The translations under genes were made by a program, and so were the position numbers. Under the pieces are notes generated by a model that was given only the letters and a program-made list of their open reading frames with translations, searched no databases and had not been told where the DNA came from. Below are positions 13,733-22,195 of a DNA stretch of 23,800 nucleotides, piece after piece. Position 1 is the stretch's first letter, and the number at the start of each line of letters is the position of its first letter. The DNA comes from a virus, in the IMG/VR virus record IMGVR_UViG_3300034110_000126, positions 1-23,800 of that record, one strand, 5' to 3'.

Positions 13733-15657
13733 ATCCCGCCAAGTTTCAATCTAGGGTTGTTATTCCCTGTATTCCTATCTTGTACGATGGTGTTATTGAC
13801 AGATGTTGAATTTGATGTTGGAGCGTTAACTGCTATAGAGTTGGCTTTCGCTTTAGCCGCCTGTTCAGCAATTATCTTTGTCGCTAACGCATCTATCTCA
13901 GCAGTTTTGTATTGGTTGCTAATTGGATCTGTAATCTCACCAAACGCCCTACCATATTGCTCACGTTGAGTTTTAGCAGTCTCTTGATACTCAGGGCTGC
14001 TATAATCAAAATTAGGATCTGTAGGTACATAAGTGTCGCCTTGTACTGTAGATGCCATCCAATCAATTAAACTAAACTCGTTAAAGTTCTTTATCCATTG
14101 GTCTACCTTACCAGTTATTGCGTGGTACAAGTCTCTAAACTTGTTTACAATCTCATCATACACCGTTACCACACTTCCAACAGCTTCATCGTATGCGGAC
14201 TCAATTGTAGTAGCAATAGCATCAATAAAGTTCATGATATGAGTTGGTATTGCCATAAAGACGTCATACACTTTCTTCGTCATATTTTCCATGTCAAACA
14301 AGTCATACCCAAACAACTCTGCAATGGAATCAAATATACCCATAATACCACTAATGATATTAGAGATACCTACCATGATCCTGTCGCCTAAGGACACATC
14401 ACCTTCATTTTTACCTAAGAACTCTGCTGCATCGAAGAACCCTTCAAAAAAGTCATATATCATTGTCAATACTGCTAATGGTAATAACAGCTTGCTACCC
14501 ACTCTCACTAACATTTTACCAAAGGTGCCAATGAACCCAAAGAATGCTTTAATAGGTGATACTAATGCAGTCAACAAGCCAGCACCTGTACCAAGAATAG
14601 ATAACATACCTAAGGCACGAATTGCTGTCAGTATACCTAAAAACGGGTTGCCTTTTTGCTCACTTACTGCATTAGACTGAACATGACCTGGAGCAGAATA
14701 AGGGGTTAGCCTTCCAGTGGTTCTAGTTAACTTCTCACGTCTCAGTCTGGCATTTTCGGCACGTCTCTCTTGCTCTGCCAAACCAGTAATTGAGTCCACT
14801 ATCCTATCAGCAGATTCTTCTTGTACTCTTACCAAGTCTTCTTGTTGTTCGATAGGATCATTAGCAGCGCTCAACTGAGTAAGGTCACTAACAATCATTT
14901 CACGGTTAGACTCTAACCTTTCCAAAATAGAATTAGATACAGTGATTGTGCCTTGGTCTTGAAGTTGAGATGCAGGGTTAGCAACGTCGTTATTGATTAG
15001 GTCTTTAAGCCCATTAATCTCTTTTTTAATTTCTTCTAATAAAGGCGTATACAACCCATGAGTTCTGGATTTACGCTCTTTCTTAGGTATTGCTGCCTCT
15101 TCTTTTTTAACCACTTCTTCTTGTTGGTCAACCAGCTCTAATTGAGAATTGATGAACTGCTCTTGCTGTTCTAAAATTGCAAGTCGACGTTTCCGTTCAT
15201 CGAGCTCTCTAGCCTTAGCAGCCTTTCTAGATGAATTAATGTCACGGACAATTTTAACACCATAACCCAATATAGGGTTGGCTGTCATTAATGCACCAAT
15301 CAAAGTGTCAGTGGATGGGAAAGAACTCTTGATTGTATCAATAGCCTTATCCATGTTGCCTTGAGTCTTGTTAGACTTATCCATCATGGCTTCTAACTGA
15401 TCAATTACATGGCTATAGGTACCTGCAATTTGCCCTGTTCTAGAACCAGCATTAATACCACCTGCAACCATGTCCTGTCTAATTTGTTTTAATTCTTTAA
15501 CAGCACGGTTGGCAAAGAAGTCTGAACCAGATGACTGCACATGCAATGCTTCTCTTAAGATACTCTGCAACTGTGCTATGGTCTGGTTAGGGTCTGTATT
15601 GCCTCTAAGACTGGCACTTCTTTGTGCTAGCCTTAGATTGTTTAATGTATTAATCAT
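13729..15657 (-). CDS. Tape-measure-like tail protein
   Basis: A 642-residue protein with the architecture of a tail tape measure. The N-terminal half is helical and polar, including a charged coiled-coil stretch around residues 145-200 (DERKRRLAILEQQEQFINSQ and onward). A hydrophobic Gly/Ala/Leu-rich centre follows, about 335-410 (FLGILTAIRALGMLSILG...LLLPLAVL), with further helical segments at 425-520, and a polar Asn/Ser-rich C-terminus. Such proteins set tail length and are held by tail chaperones until the tube polymerises. The size is near T4 gp29 (about 590), though I cannot show homology to gp29. AGAGGT precedes the ATG. It is the second gene of a reverse operon, 16 bases after its partner, while its likely chaperones lie on the forward strand. 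Confidence 0.65.
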   Translation of the reverse strand: MINTLNNLRLAQRSASLRGNTDPNQTIAQLQSILREALHVQSSGSDFFANRAVKELKQIRQDMVAGGINAGSRTGQIAGTYSHVIDQLEAMMDKSNKTQGNMDKAIDTIKSSFPSTDTLIGALMTANPILGYGVKIVRDINSSRKAAKARELDERKRRLAILEQQEQFINSQLELVDQQEEVVKKEEAAIPKKERKSRTHGLYTPLLEEIKKEINGLKDLINNDVANPASQLQDQGTITVSNSILERLESNREMIVSDLTQLSAANDPIEQQEDLVRVQEESADRIVDSITGLAEQERRAENARLRREKLTRTTGRLTPYSAPGHVQSNAVSEQKGNPFLGILTAIRALGMLSILGTGAGLLTALVSPIKAFFGFIGTFGKMLVRVGSKLLLPLAVLTMIYDFFEGFFDAAEFLGKNEGDVSLGDRIMVGISNIISGIMGIFDSIAELFGYDLFDMENMTKKVYDVFMAIPTHIMNFIDAIATTIESAYDEAVGSVVTVYDEIVNKFRDLYHAITGKVDQWIKNFNEFSLIDWMASTVQGDTYVPTDPNFDYSSPEYQETAKTQREQYGRAFGEITDPISNQYKTAEIDALATKIIAEQAAKAKANSIAVNAPTSNSTSVNNTIVQDRNTGNNNPRLKLGGI

Positions 15658-15673
15658 TGTATACCTCTATTGA

Positions 15674-16300
15674 TTAAATTTTCCATGCCAGTGATTTGCC
15701 ACCTTTCATGAAACGTGCTGTAGGTAGAAACAAAGCAAGTTCCCAACCAGGAGCAGGTATCTCTACAAAGACTGATTTAACATGATCCATTCGATAAGCA
15801 TGAACAGCGTGTGCAAAGTATTTGGACTCTGCCATTGTTTTTAACGCACTCCACTCTAACTCTAACTTGGTATTTTTTCTATACCTCTTTTCAGTTCTGA
15901 GTTTTAACAGTGCTTTGAATGCTACCATTCTTAACGCAGGTGGAAGGTAGTGCATGTTCAGACCTAATACAATTTGCATACCGTCTTTAGCAACATAGCT
16001 GCTAAAAGGAAATACAAGTGGATATCTATCGTACACAGGCAGTTCTTCTTTCCATTTAGGGTCGTATTCAAAAAAGAACATTTTACCTGGAACGAGTTTG
16101 GTTGACCATAAAGATCTATCACGGAACATTGTGCCTGTACCAATCTTGTTGAAAGAACGGCCAACATACTTTCTAAACCAGTCTAATGACTTGGTTGTAT
16201 TTCTTTTCTGGTCAGCTTCGTTGTTAGATTTCCATGCTTGCTCTATCTTCTGCAGGATTTCTAAGTCCGTCCCAGTTTTATTCACATATTCGTCTGCCAT
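15674..16300 (-). CDS. Conserved virion/baseplate-type protein
   Basis: A 208-residue protein. The middle carries KMFFFEYDPKWKEELPVYDR (about 73-92), then PLVFPF and LGLNMHYLPPALR. The C-terminus has a KSVFVEIPAPGWELALFLP segment and a basic tail. This YDPK...LPxYDRxPL...GLNxHYLP...R pattern is one I associate with a conserved gene near the tail/baseplate region of T4-like phages, often left unnamed; a baseplate hub or tail-completion role is an inference from context. It is first in the reverse operon with the tape measure and has a late-type octamer (GATAAATA) 28 bases upstream of its ATG. No signal peptide or transmembrane segment is seen. Confidence 0.55.
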   Translation of the reverse strand: MADEYVNKTGTDLEILQKIEQAWKSNNEADQKRNTTKSLDWFRKYVGRSFNKIGTGTMFRDRSLWSTKLVPGKMFFFEYDPKWKEELPVYDRYPLVFPFSSYVAKDGMQIVLGLNMHYLPPALRMVAFKALLKLRTEKRYRKNTKLELEWSALKTMAESKYFAHAVHAYRMDHVKSVFVEIPAPGWELALFLPTARFMKGGKSLAWKI

Positions 16301-16301
16301 G

Positions 16302-16309
16302 TATAAATA
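16302..16309 (+). promoter_or_regulatory. T4 late-type promoter octamer for the forward tail operon
   Basis: An exact TATAAATA lies 40 bases before the ATG of the gp54-like gene, in the 49-base divergent gap. In T4 this octamer is the -10 element read by gp55-sigma and gp33 polymerase, with transcription starting shortly downstream. Confidence 0.6.
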
Positions 16310-16328
16310 CTCTTATTAGATATTTGAC

Positions 16329-16336
16329 TATTTATC
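16329..16336 (-). promoter_or_regulatory. T4 late-type promoter octamer for the reverse tape-measure operon
   Basis: The forward bases TATTTATC read GATAAATA on the reverse strand, one mismatch from TATAAATA. It lies 28 bases upstream of the reverse start at 16300, facing the forward octamer in the same short gap. Confidence 0.5.
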
Positions 16337-16349
16337 ATGGAAACCAATA

Positions 16350-17297
16350 ATGTCTACATATAAACAATTTGCTGCTCATATCCAAAAGCATGGGCTCGCA
16401 AGGACTAATAGATTCAAAATCATTATTCCGCTTCCAGAGAAGTTGAACGAGAAGTTCAACTCAGTGTCAGCATCACCTAACAAATCTAAACTAGCAGAAG
16501 CAATTGGTAGCATAGTGAAAGTGGTTCGTATATTCACAGGTCCAGGTAATACTGAATTTACCAGAGGACTTGAGATTATGTGTATGCAAACAGAGCTGCC
16601 GGGTAAGACTATCAACACGTCTGAAGGTAAGTATAACGGTGACGTCTTCAAGGTAGGTAGTTCAATTACATACGGCAACCAACAGTTCACTTTCAAAGTG
16701 TCACAAGACATGTATGAAAAGAACATACTGGACGCATGGATGAATTTGATAGTGGATCCTATCACACATGAAGTTGGCTACTTCAAAGACTATGCTGTGT
16801 CTATTACTGTATTCCAGTTAGACGCGGAAGATAACATTACTCACGGTGTAATATTACATGACGCATTTCCTGTTATGACTAACCCAATGGTGTTGTCTAA
16901 TGCTGAGATGAATAACGTGCATGAATTAATGACTCAGTTCGCCTATAAGAGATGGGAGAACTATGACGTTTCACAAGAGAAAGACAACTTCTTCGGCAGC
17001 CTATCTAGAACTCCATTAGGCCCTTACCTAACACCAATATTATCCAATCCAGTTGTGCAACGTGGTTTAGAGTACCTTAAGCAAAATACTGGGCTGGACC
17101 TAGAAGGTGAAGGTGTCAACGTATACAACCAGGTTAATAAAATTATAGAGAACTCTGTGGGCTTATCTGCAGGCAGAACGGTGTCATTAATCAATAAGAC
17201 TAAGGTTAGCATGGAAAGTAATAACAAAGTCACCCCTAATGATAAATCCAAACTGTCTACATATATAAACGGAGCTCTTAACATTTTTGGAGGATAA
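16350..17297 (+). CDS. 54: Baseplate tail-tube initiator (T4 gp54-like)
   Basis: A 315-residue protein; T4 gp54 has about 320. The N-terminus reads HGLARTNRFKIIIPLP, a typical opening of T4-type tube-fold proteins. Then come EIMCMQTELPGKTIN, a VFKVGSSITYGNQQFTFKVSQD strand pair and KNILDAWMNLIVDP, all characteristic of the tail-tube family shared by gp19, gp48 and gp54. The C-terminal ~90 residues form a less conserved extension. Length favours gp54 over the shorter gp19; gp48 (about 364) is the alternative. In T4 this protein caps the baseplate hub and starts tube polymerisation. It is the first gene behind the forward late-type promoter and is followed after three bases by the gp26-like gene. 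Confidence 0.75.
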   Translation: MSTYKQFAAHIQKHGLARTNRFKIIIPLPEKLNEKFNSVSASPNKSKLAEAIGSIVKVVRIFTGPGNTEFTRGLEIMCMQTELPGKTINTSEGKYNGDVFKVGSSITYGNQQFTFKVSQDMYEKNILDAWMNLIVDPITHEVGYFKDYAVSITVFQLDAEDNITHGVILHDAFPVMTNPMVLSNAEMNNVHELMTQFAYKRWENYDVSQEKDNFFGSLSRTPLGPYLTPILSNPVVQRGLEYLKQNTGLDLEGEGVNVYNQVNKIIENSVGLSAGRTVSLINKTKVSMESNNKVTPNDKSKLSTYINGALNIFGG

Positions 17298-17300
17298 CGC

Positions 17301-17993
17301 ATGTTACCTAAATTAACCCACACATTACACACTCACCGCCTAGTAGGCTTAGGCAAAGAAATTAAGTTTCGTGCATTCACCAACAACGAACAAAAGACAC
17401 TGCTATTAGCAAAACAAGAGAAAGAGAACAATCGCGTTGTAATCGACGCAGTTAAACAAATTGTGAGTGCATGTACCCTAGGCAAATTAAACGTAGATCT
17501 CTTGTCTACGTTTGATTTAGAGGACTTATTTTTAAGAATACGTTCGAAGTCTGTGTCTGAGGTTTCTAACATTAGATATCGCTTCGACCATGAAGAAGAT
17601 GGTAAGCCAGTTTCTAAGTTTATTGACATCAGTATCAACTTGGATGAAGTTAAGGTTAAGACGGACCCTAACCACACTAACAAATTCATGCTGACTGATG
17701 ACATTGGTATTCAAATGAAATATCCATCGTTCGAAGCATCTGAATATCCGGACGATGAACTGCCAATGAGATGTATTGAATCTGTATTCACAAAAGATGG
17801 TGACGTGACGTATATCAAGGATGTCTCGGAAGCTGACCTGTTAGAGTTTTATGGCGACATTGATATGAAAGGGCTGTTAAAGATTAAAGACTTCTTTGAC
17901 ACTATGCCTAAATTATCTCATGTCATTAAAGTGCCATTACCTACGGGCGAAACTCGCGAAGTGGTATTAGAAGGTTTGCAAAGTTTTTTCTAA
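17301..17993 (+). CDS. Baseplate hub / tail assembly protein (T4 gp26-like), likely frameshift donor
   Basis: A 230-residue protein with a pattern I recognise from T4-type baseplate hub proteins (gp26-like): FRAFTNNEQKTLLLAKQ (24-40), VDLLSTFDLEDLFLRIRSKSV (64-84), an ISINLDEVKV strand, DDIGIQMKYPSFE and a helical C-terminus. Length fits that family (about 208-235). Such proteins are needed for hub assembly and may act as tape-measure chaperones; the latter is inference. GGAGGA precedes the ATG by six bases. The final codons AGT TTT TTC run into TAA, creating the heptamer TTTTTTC at 17984-17990; a -1 slip would join this protein to the next small frame and give a 293-residue fusion. Confidence is good for the tail role, moderate for the gp26 identity. 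Confidence 0.7.
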   Translation: MLPKLTHTLHTHRLVGLGKEIKFRAFTNNEQKTLLLAKQEKENNRVVIDAVKQIVSACTLGKLNVDLLSTFDLEDLFLRIRSKSVSEVSNIRYRFDHEEDGKPVSKFIDISINLDEVKVKTDPNHTNKFMLTDDIGIQMKYPSFEASEYPDDELPMRCIESVFTKDGDVTYIKDVSEADLLEFYGDIDMKGLLKIKDFFDTMPKLSHVIKVPLPTGETREVVLEGLQSFF

Positions 17994-18016
17994 TAGCGAT
18001 GTCCCATGAGTCGCTA
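17984..18016 (+). promoter_or_regulatory. Putative programmed -1 frameshift site (TTTTTTC plus hairpin)
   Basis: The zero frame reads T TTT TTC TAA, an exact X-XXY-YYZ slippery heptamer (17984-17990) directly before the stop. After a -1 slip the codons are CTA, ATA, GCG, ATG, in frame with 17999-18181 and without a stop. Three bases downstream, TAGCGA (17994-17999) pairs with TCGCTA (18011-18016), a possible stimulatory hairpin that also covers the ATG at 17999. The spacer is shorter than usual. Confidence 0.7.
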
Positions 18017-18181
18017 ATATCTTATTACAAAGACAACCTTAATACCGTGTTTTATAAAGATGCAGGGTTCGTGAATAACTTTACAGTGTCCGAACTCGAC
18101 TCTTTGTTACCGTGGGAACGCGATGTATACATCATGCTAATGCGAGACAAATTAGAACAACAAGCAAAACAATCGTCTTAA
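17999..18181 (+). CDS. Small tail-assembly partner, probably expressed by -1 frameshift from the gp26-like gene
   Basis: If translated alone it has 60 residues: an N-terminal SYYKDNLNTVFYKDAG segment, then FTVSELDSLLPWERDVYIMLMRDKLEQQ, a helix with the LPWERxxY motif seen in small proteins near T4-type hub genes and reminiscent of the C-terminal extension of tail assembly chaperones. No Shine-Dalgarno sequence lies before the ATG (the preceding bases are TTTTTTCTAATAGCG) and the ATG falls in a predicted hairpin, so independent initiation looks poor. It is in the -1 frame relative to the upstream gene and reached by the slippery heptamer. Termination-reinitiation coupling is the alternative. 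Confidence 0.68.
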   Translation: MSHESLISYYKDNLNTVFYKDAGFVNNFTVSELDSLLPWERDVYIMLMRDKLEQQAKQSS

Positions 18182-18194
18182 AGAGAAGGCAACT

Positions 18195-19958
18195 ATGTCA
18201 AAGATTAAAGTCAATTTGATATCGGATACTGCTAGCACAGTTACAGTTCCTACCACGGAACTTGTCTATGTTAAAGAAGTGCCCGATTTAAAACAAAAGT
18301 TTGTTGACTTAGCTTCCAACACGTCTACCGTTAAGGTAGGTGGTATTGAGGCTAAGGCATTCAGAATTCTAGATGGTATTAAGCAACTTCCATCTACACC
18401 TAACGCCACACTCACAGTGAAAGGCTTCTATGTAGGGACATCTACTGGCGGTGGTGATTTCTATTACGATCCTAATATGAATAAGGCGAGCCATAACGGC
18501 GGTACAATTATTGCACCTGAGGCAATTGCTTTATGGGATGGCAGTGATTTGAATATCGAAACCTTATTGGATTGGGCTGGTACTGGATATGGTTGTTTCG
18601 TTAGAGCCAACTACACAGCAATCAATATCACCATGTTCGGTGGCACTCAATCAGTAAACGTTGACTGCGGCTACATTGCCAACAAGATATTCTCTAAGTT
18701 GGGCGCAATAGACTTGTCCTTCCCTAGAGGTGCTTGGAATATAGCAACAGGTATTAAATTACTTAGAGGTTGCAGTATATCAGGTGCATCTGTATTTGAC
18801 GACGCCACTGCTACCAAGTTAGTTAAAGCACCTAACCTTAATCAGCCAGTTATAGCAACTGAAAAATACTATGGTGGAGTGATGACACATTATTACTCAA
18901 TCACTGGTATTTGTATTGAAGGTAACCGCCTGACTAAAACCAATACTTCAGAAATGAAAGAAGCAATTGCATGGTGGGGCGTATTTGTTGGTTCATATAT
19001 TGACAACGTCTTTATCTGGAACAATTACGGCACAGGCATCAGTTTTGAATATTCGTATGACACCAAGATTGGGCTATTATGGGTTAACGCATGTGAAGTG
19101 GGTAATGGTGCTGCTGTAGAGATAGACCAACAATTACACAATCCTGGCGGGCCTACTGGTCTATTAGAGTTTGATTGTTTATACACAGAGAACGTCTATC
19201 GAGTTAGTGCCGATGGTGACCCAAGAACCACACCTAGCAACCGTGGGCATGGTATTAAAGCAGGCATGATATATCGTGTGTCTATAAACAACCTTCACCA
19301 AGAAGCAGTCGATGTGGGCTTCCTGTTAACTCATGGTGTTTGTTATAGCATCAACATCCTAAATCACTCAATCAGCTGGTGTGGTAGACCAACAGGATAT
19401 AAAGCAGTTCATTATTGGAACGATGTTGTTCCTCATATCTACAATGTAGGCCCAGTTATTATAGGTGACAATATTGCAGGATATGCATTTTTTGATTGCT
19501 CTACTGATGTATTCAACGGTGGGCAGGTTTCAAAAATACCAGTGAACACTGAGAGATGGGGTGGAATGTCGTTTGTGTCCTTAGCTGGGCAGAAGGCAGA
19601 TTTACATGGCGTTCAATTGGTGGGTAGCGTTACTAGACGTTCAATAGGTAACCAGGCATCCAACTATGGTAAGATGCAAATTACTTCAGACAATGTTAAT
19701 AGATACCATTATGAAAGAGCCAATGGCGACTACTGGCAATTTGGTAGTACATCTAACCAAGCAGCAAATGCTGAAGTAGACTTCTTCAGAATTGAAAGTT
19801 ACGGCAATGCTGGTGATAGAGTTACATTCCTAAAACCTTTTGTGATACCAACATTAAGTGTTACTGACTTCACGGATGCGTTATATATCACTCCAGGTGG
19901 TGAGCTTAGAATTCGTATCGGTGCTGGTACATTCAAAATAAACTTGACTGCGGTCTAA
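18195..19958 (+). CDS. Tailspike / tail fibre protein 1 (beta-helix)
   Basis: A 587-residue receptor-binding protein. Residues about 57-137 carry the shared anchor: DGIKQLPSTPNATLTVKGFYV, GGGDFYYDP, HNGGTIIAPEAIALWDGS and a WAGTGYGCFVR end. The rest is rich in short beta segments with Asn/Gly turns (SITGICIEGNRL, YIDNVFIWNNYGTGI, YSINILNHSISW), as in right-handed beta-helix, pectin-lyase-like spikes; the final ~50 residues form a compact C-terminal element. A host-polysaccharide depolymerase or binder is likely but no active site can be named. AGAGAAGG precedes the ATG. It is the first of three tandem spikes, 14 bases after the small tail-assembly partner, so probably in the same late operon. 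Confidence 0.8.
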   Translation: MSKIKVNLISDTASTVTVPTTELVYVKEVPDLKQKFVDLASNTSTVKVGGIEAKAFRILDGIKQLPSTPNATLTVKGFYVGTSTGGGDFYYDPNMNKASHNGGTIIAPEAIALWDGSDLNIETLLDWAGTGYGCFVRANYTAINITMFGGTQSVNVDCGYIANKIFSKLGAIDLSFPRGAWNIATGIKLLRGCSISGASVFDDATATKLVKAPNLNQPVIATEKYYGGVMTHYYSITGICIEGNRLTKTNTSEMKEAIAWWGVFVGSYIDNVFIWNNYGTGISFEYSYDTKIGLLWVNACEVGNGAAVEIDQQLHNPGGPTGLLEFDCLYTENVYRVSADGDPRTTPSNRGHGIKAGMIYRVSINNLHQEAVDVGFLLTHGVCYSINILNHSISWCGRPTGYKAVHYWNDVVPHIYNVGPVIIGDNIAGYAFFDCSTDVFNGGQVSKIPVNTERWGGMSFVSLAGQKADLHGVQLVGSVTRRSIGNQASNYGKMQITSDNVNRYHYERANGDYWQFGSTSNQAANAEVDFFRIESYGNAGDRVTFLKPFVIPTLSVTDFTDALYITPGGELRIRIGAGTFKINLTAV

Positions 19959-19967
19959 GGATTAAAA

Positions 19968-22163
19968 ATGTCATTGATTAACGTCAATAGAATAGAAACT
20001 GTTAATGGCGCATTTGGTGTGAATACAGTGGACTTATTAAAAGTCCAAGAAATACCAGGTGTCGTCCAAAAGACCACAGTTTTAGAATCAGCATCTCTTG
20101 TAGATGGCATTAAAAATTTAACAGCAACACCTAACGTATCAATTAGAGTTAAAGGCTTTTATGTCAACTCTGATATAGGTGGGGGATTGTTTGTATACGA
20201 ACCTGCTAGAAATAAATTGGAGCACAATGGTGGAACAATTATAGCACCGGAAGCAATTGCTGCATGGGATGGCAGTGCAGGTGGTCTTAGCACATTGTTA
20301 AGATGGTCTGGTACTGGTAACGGATGCTTTGTTCGTATATTAGATAACTCAGCTCATCTATCATGTTCTTTATTTGGTGCCCACACATCTAGCCCTGATA
20401 ATAGATTAGCAATCCAACATTGTTTGAATGTTGCTACTTCTATGTCTAAAGTAGCATTCTTAGATCCATCGCCTAATTTTTATATGATCAACTTGACTAT
20501 CTATATTCCATCAGGTGGTCATTTAGCAGGCGCAGGTGGATTACAGAAGCTGACTAAGGTTAAACGTGTTAACGGGCATTATACTGACCTATTCATGGCC
20601 GGCGTACACACTGAAGGCGTTAACGGTTCTTATGGTGAGATGGTAATACCTGGAAGAAACGGTATGCCATACAACTCAGCCAACATCGGTAAAGATGTGA
20701 AGCTCACTGGCATCTACATTGATGGTAATGGCATTAATGCTGGGTATGCACCTGAGCTAGGCGCAGGCACTGGATATAAAGGCAGTAACGTCTACATTCG
20801 TTATGTAGATGGTGTTACTGTAGATGACTTGTTTTCTGAATATGCCTCGAACGATTGTTGTTATGTTCAGTATTGCAGACGCATTTCAATCACCAACTGC
20901 AACCTGTCTAGAAATAAATTGACAGGGAATGTGATAGGTGCTACAAGAAATGGTTTATCAGTTGCTGGTACCTTATCCGGCTTTGGTTATCCAACATCAG
21001 ATTTCCTATACGTCAACAACATTGTGGCGGAAGAGACTGAAGACTTAGGCGTAGCAGTGATATTTAAAACAATTGCATCTAATCCTTCAAGTCTATGTGG
21101 TACTGCTCAGATTAGTAATATCACCACAAGAAGAAATGCTACTTATGGCTTTGCTGTTGAAATTTCAGGTGCAGACACCCCAGAGCAGCCTATACGTGAT
21201 ATGATCAATATCTCAAACATCCTGTCTATTGAAGATAGCCAACGAACAGGTGAGTCTTATGGTTCAGTGCTGATATCTTATAAGACTAAGAATATTAATG
21301 TCCATAACATTTCTATTCGTGGAGCAAGGTCACATGGCCTGATATTGGCAGGTAACCAGAATATCAACGTGTCTAATATTTTTGTAGACGGGTACGGTTT
21401 AGGTAACTGGTCAAGCAACATGATAGGCGTATTTGCTTATGGTGTAGGTAGCTCACCTTCTAAAGCATTGAACATTAGCAATGTGCAAGTCTCAGGTGGT
21501 ACTGGTAGAACTTACGATACATACGGTGTATCACTAACTGGATTTGATAGAATTAACGCATCTAACTTTGATGTGGATGGTAATACTGCAACGTCATCTA
21601 CTGTTATTGCTGCAATCAACTTTGACTGTAAGCATTTAAAGGCAACTAATATCCATGTTCAAAATGCTGCCACGTTTGGTATTATTACTAGAGCATCGGT
21701 TGATCTTAGAATGTCAAACATCAGTGTGATAAACAGTGGGCAGGCAGCAATCGCAGGCCAACGTGCGGGCATTTATGTTAGAAGCGGCACCAACAGAACT
21801 GGCTCCATCACAAACGGCAATTTCAGTGATTACCAATCATCGCCTACACAAAACATTGGTATCCTATTAGAAGCAAGCACAACGGATGCAATATCTATAT
21901 CTGAATGTACAGCAGTAGGTAACAGTGCTCAGCCTTTAGCCAACTTAGGTATGCCTAAAGCAAGAATATTCAACAACAGTTTCCCTCATAACGTACCATC
22001 TTCATCTACTACCCCATTCAGTGTGGGTGCTACTTGGCAGAATGGTTTACGTTTAGGTAACTCGACATTATTCGTAGATGAGACTAACTGGAAAGTTCGA
22101 ATTAAATTAAATGGTACACCTACTTCAGAAACTGATGGTGTAATCGTCGGCACTCAAACCTAA
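19968..22163 (+). CDS. Tailspike / tail fibre protein 2 (beta-helix)
   Basis: A 731-residue paralogue of the preceding gene through the N-terminal anchor: DGIKNLTATPNVSIRVKGFYV, GGGLFVYEP, HNGGTIIAPEAIAAWDGS and WSGTGNGCFVR (about 45-123). From about 130 on it is a long beta-helix: a LAIQHCLNVA segment at its entry, then many repeated strand-turn units such as NISNILSIEDS, NINVHNISIRGARSHGL, NINVSNIFVDGYG and LRMSNISVINSG. The C-terminus (VGATWQNGLRLGNSTLFVDE...) is a small beta domain of the kind that caps or trimerises spikes. The body is unlike that of spike 1, as expected for different receptor specificities. AAGGA lies 6 bases before the ATG. Confidence 0.82.
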   Translation: MSLINVNRIETVNGAFGVNTVDLLKVQEIPGVVQKTTVLESASLVDGIKNLTATPNVSIRVKGFYVNSDIGGGLFVYEPARNKLEHNGGTIIAPEAIAAWDGSAGGLSTLLRWSGTGNGCFVRILDNSAHLSCSLFGAHTSSPDNRLAIQHCLNVATSMSKVAFLDPSPNFYMINLTIYIPSGGHLAGAGGLQKLTKVKRVNGHYTDLFMAGVHTEGVNGSYGEMVIPGRNGMPYNSANIGKDVKLTGIYIDGNGINAGYAPELGAGTGYKGSNVYIRYVDGVTVDDLFSEYASNDCCYVQYCRRISITNCNLSRNKLTGNVIGATRNGLSVAGTLSGFGYPTSDFLYVNNIVAEETEDLGVAVIFKTIASNPSSLCGTAQISNITTRRNATYGFAVEISGADTPEQPIRDMINISNILSIEDSQRTGESYGSVLISYKTKNINVHNISIRGARSHGLILAGNQNINVSNIFVDGYGLGNWSSNMIGVFAYGVGSSPSKALNISNVQVSGGTGRTYDTYGVSLTGFDRINASNFDVDGNTATSSTVIAAINFDCKHLKATNIHVQNAATFGIITRASVDLRMSNISVINSGQAAIAGQRAGIYVRSGTNRTGSITNGNFSDYQSSPTQNIGILLEASTTDAISISECTAVGNSAQPLANLGMPKARIFNNSFPHNVPSSSTTPFSVGATWQNGLRLGNSTLFVDETNWKVRIKLNGTPTSETDGVIVGTQT

Positions 22164-22195
22164 GTAAATATAAAGAAATAATATAGGAATTTGAT

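Noticed and set aside
14291-14680. A 129-codon forward frame opposite the tape-measure gene
   Set aside because: It is a shadow of the reverse gene, with proline/asparagine-rich composition typical of complemented coding sequence and no supporting ribosome-binding site.
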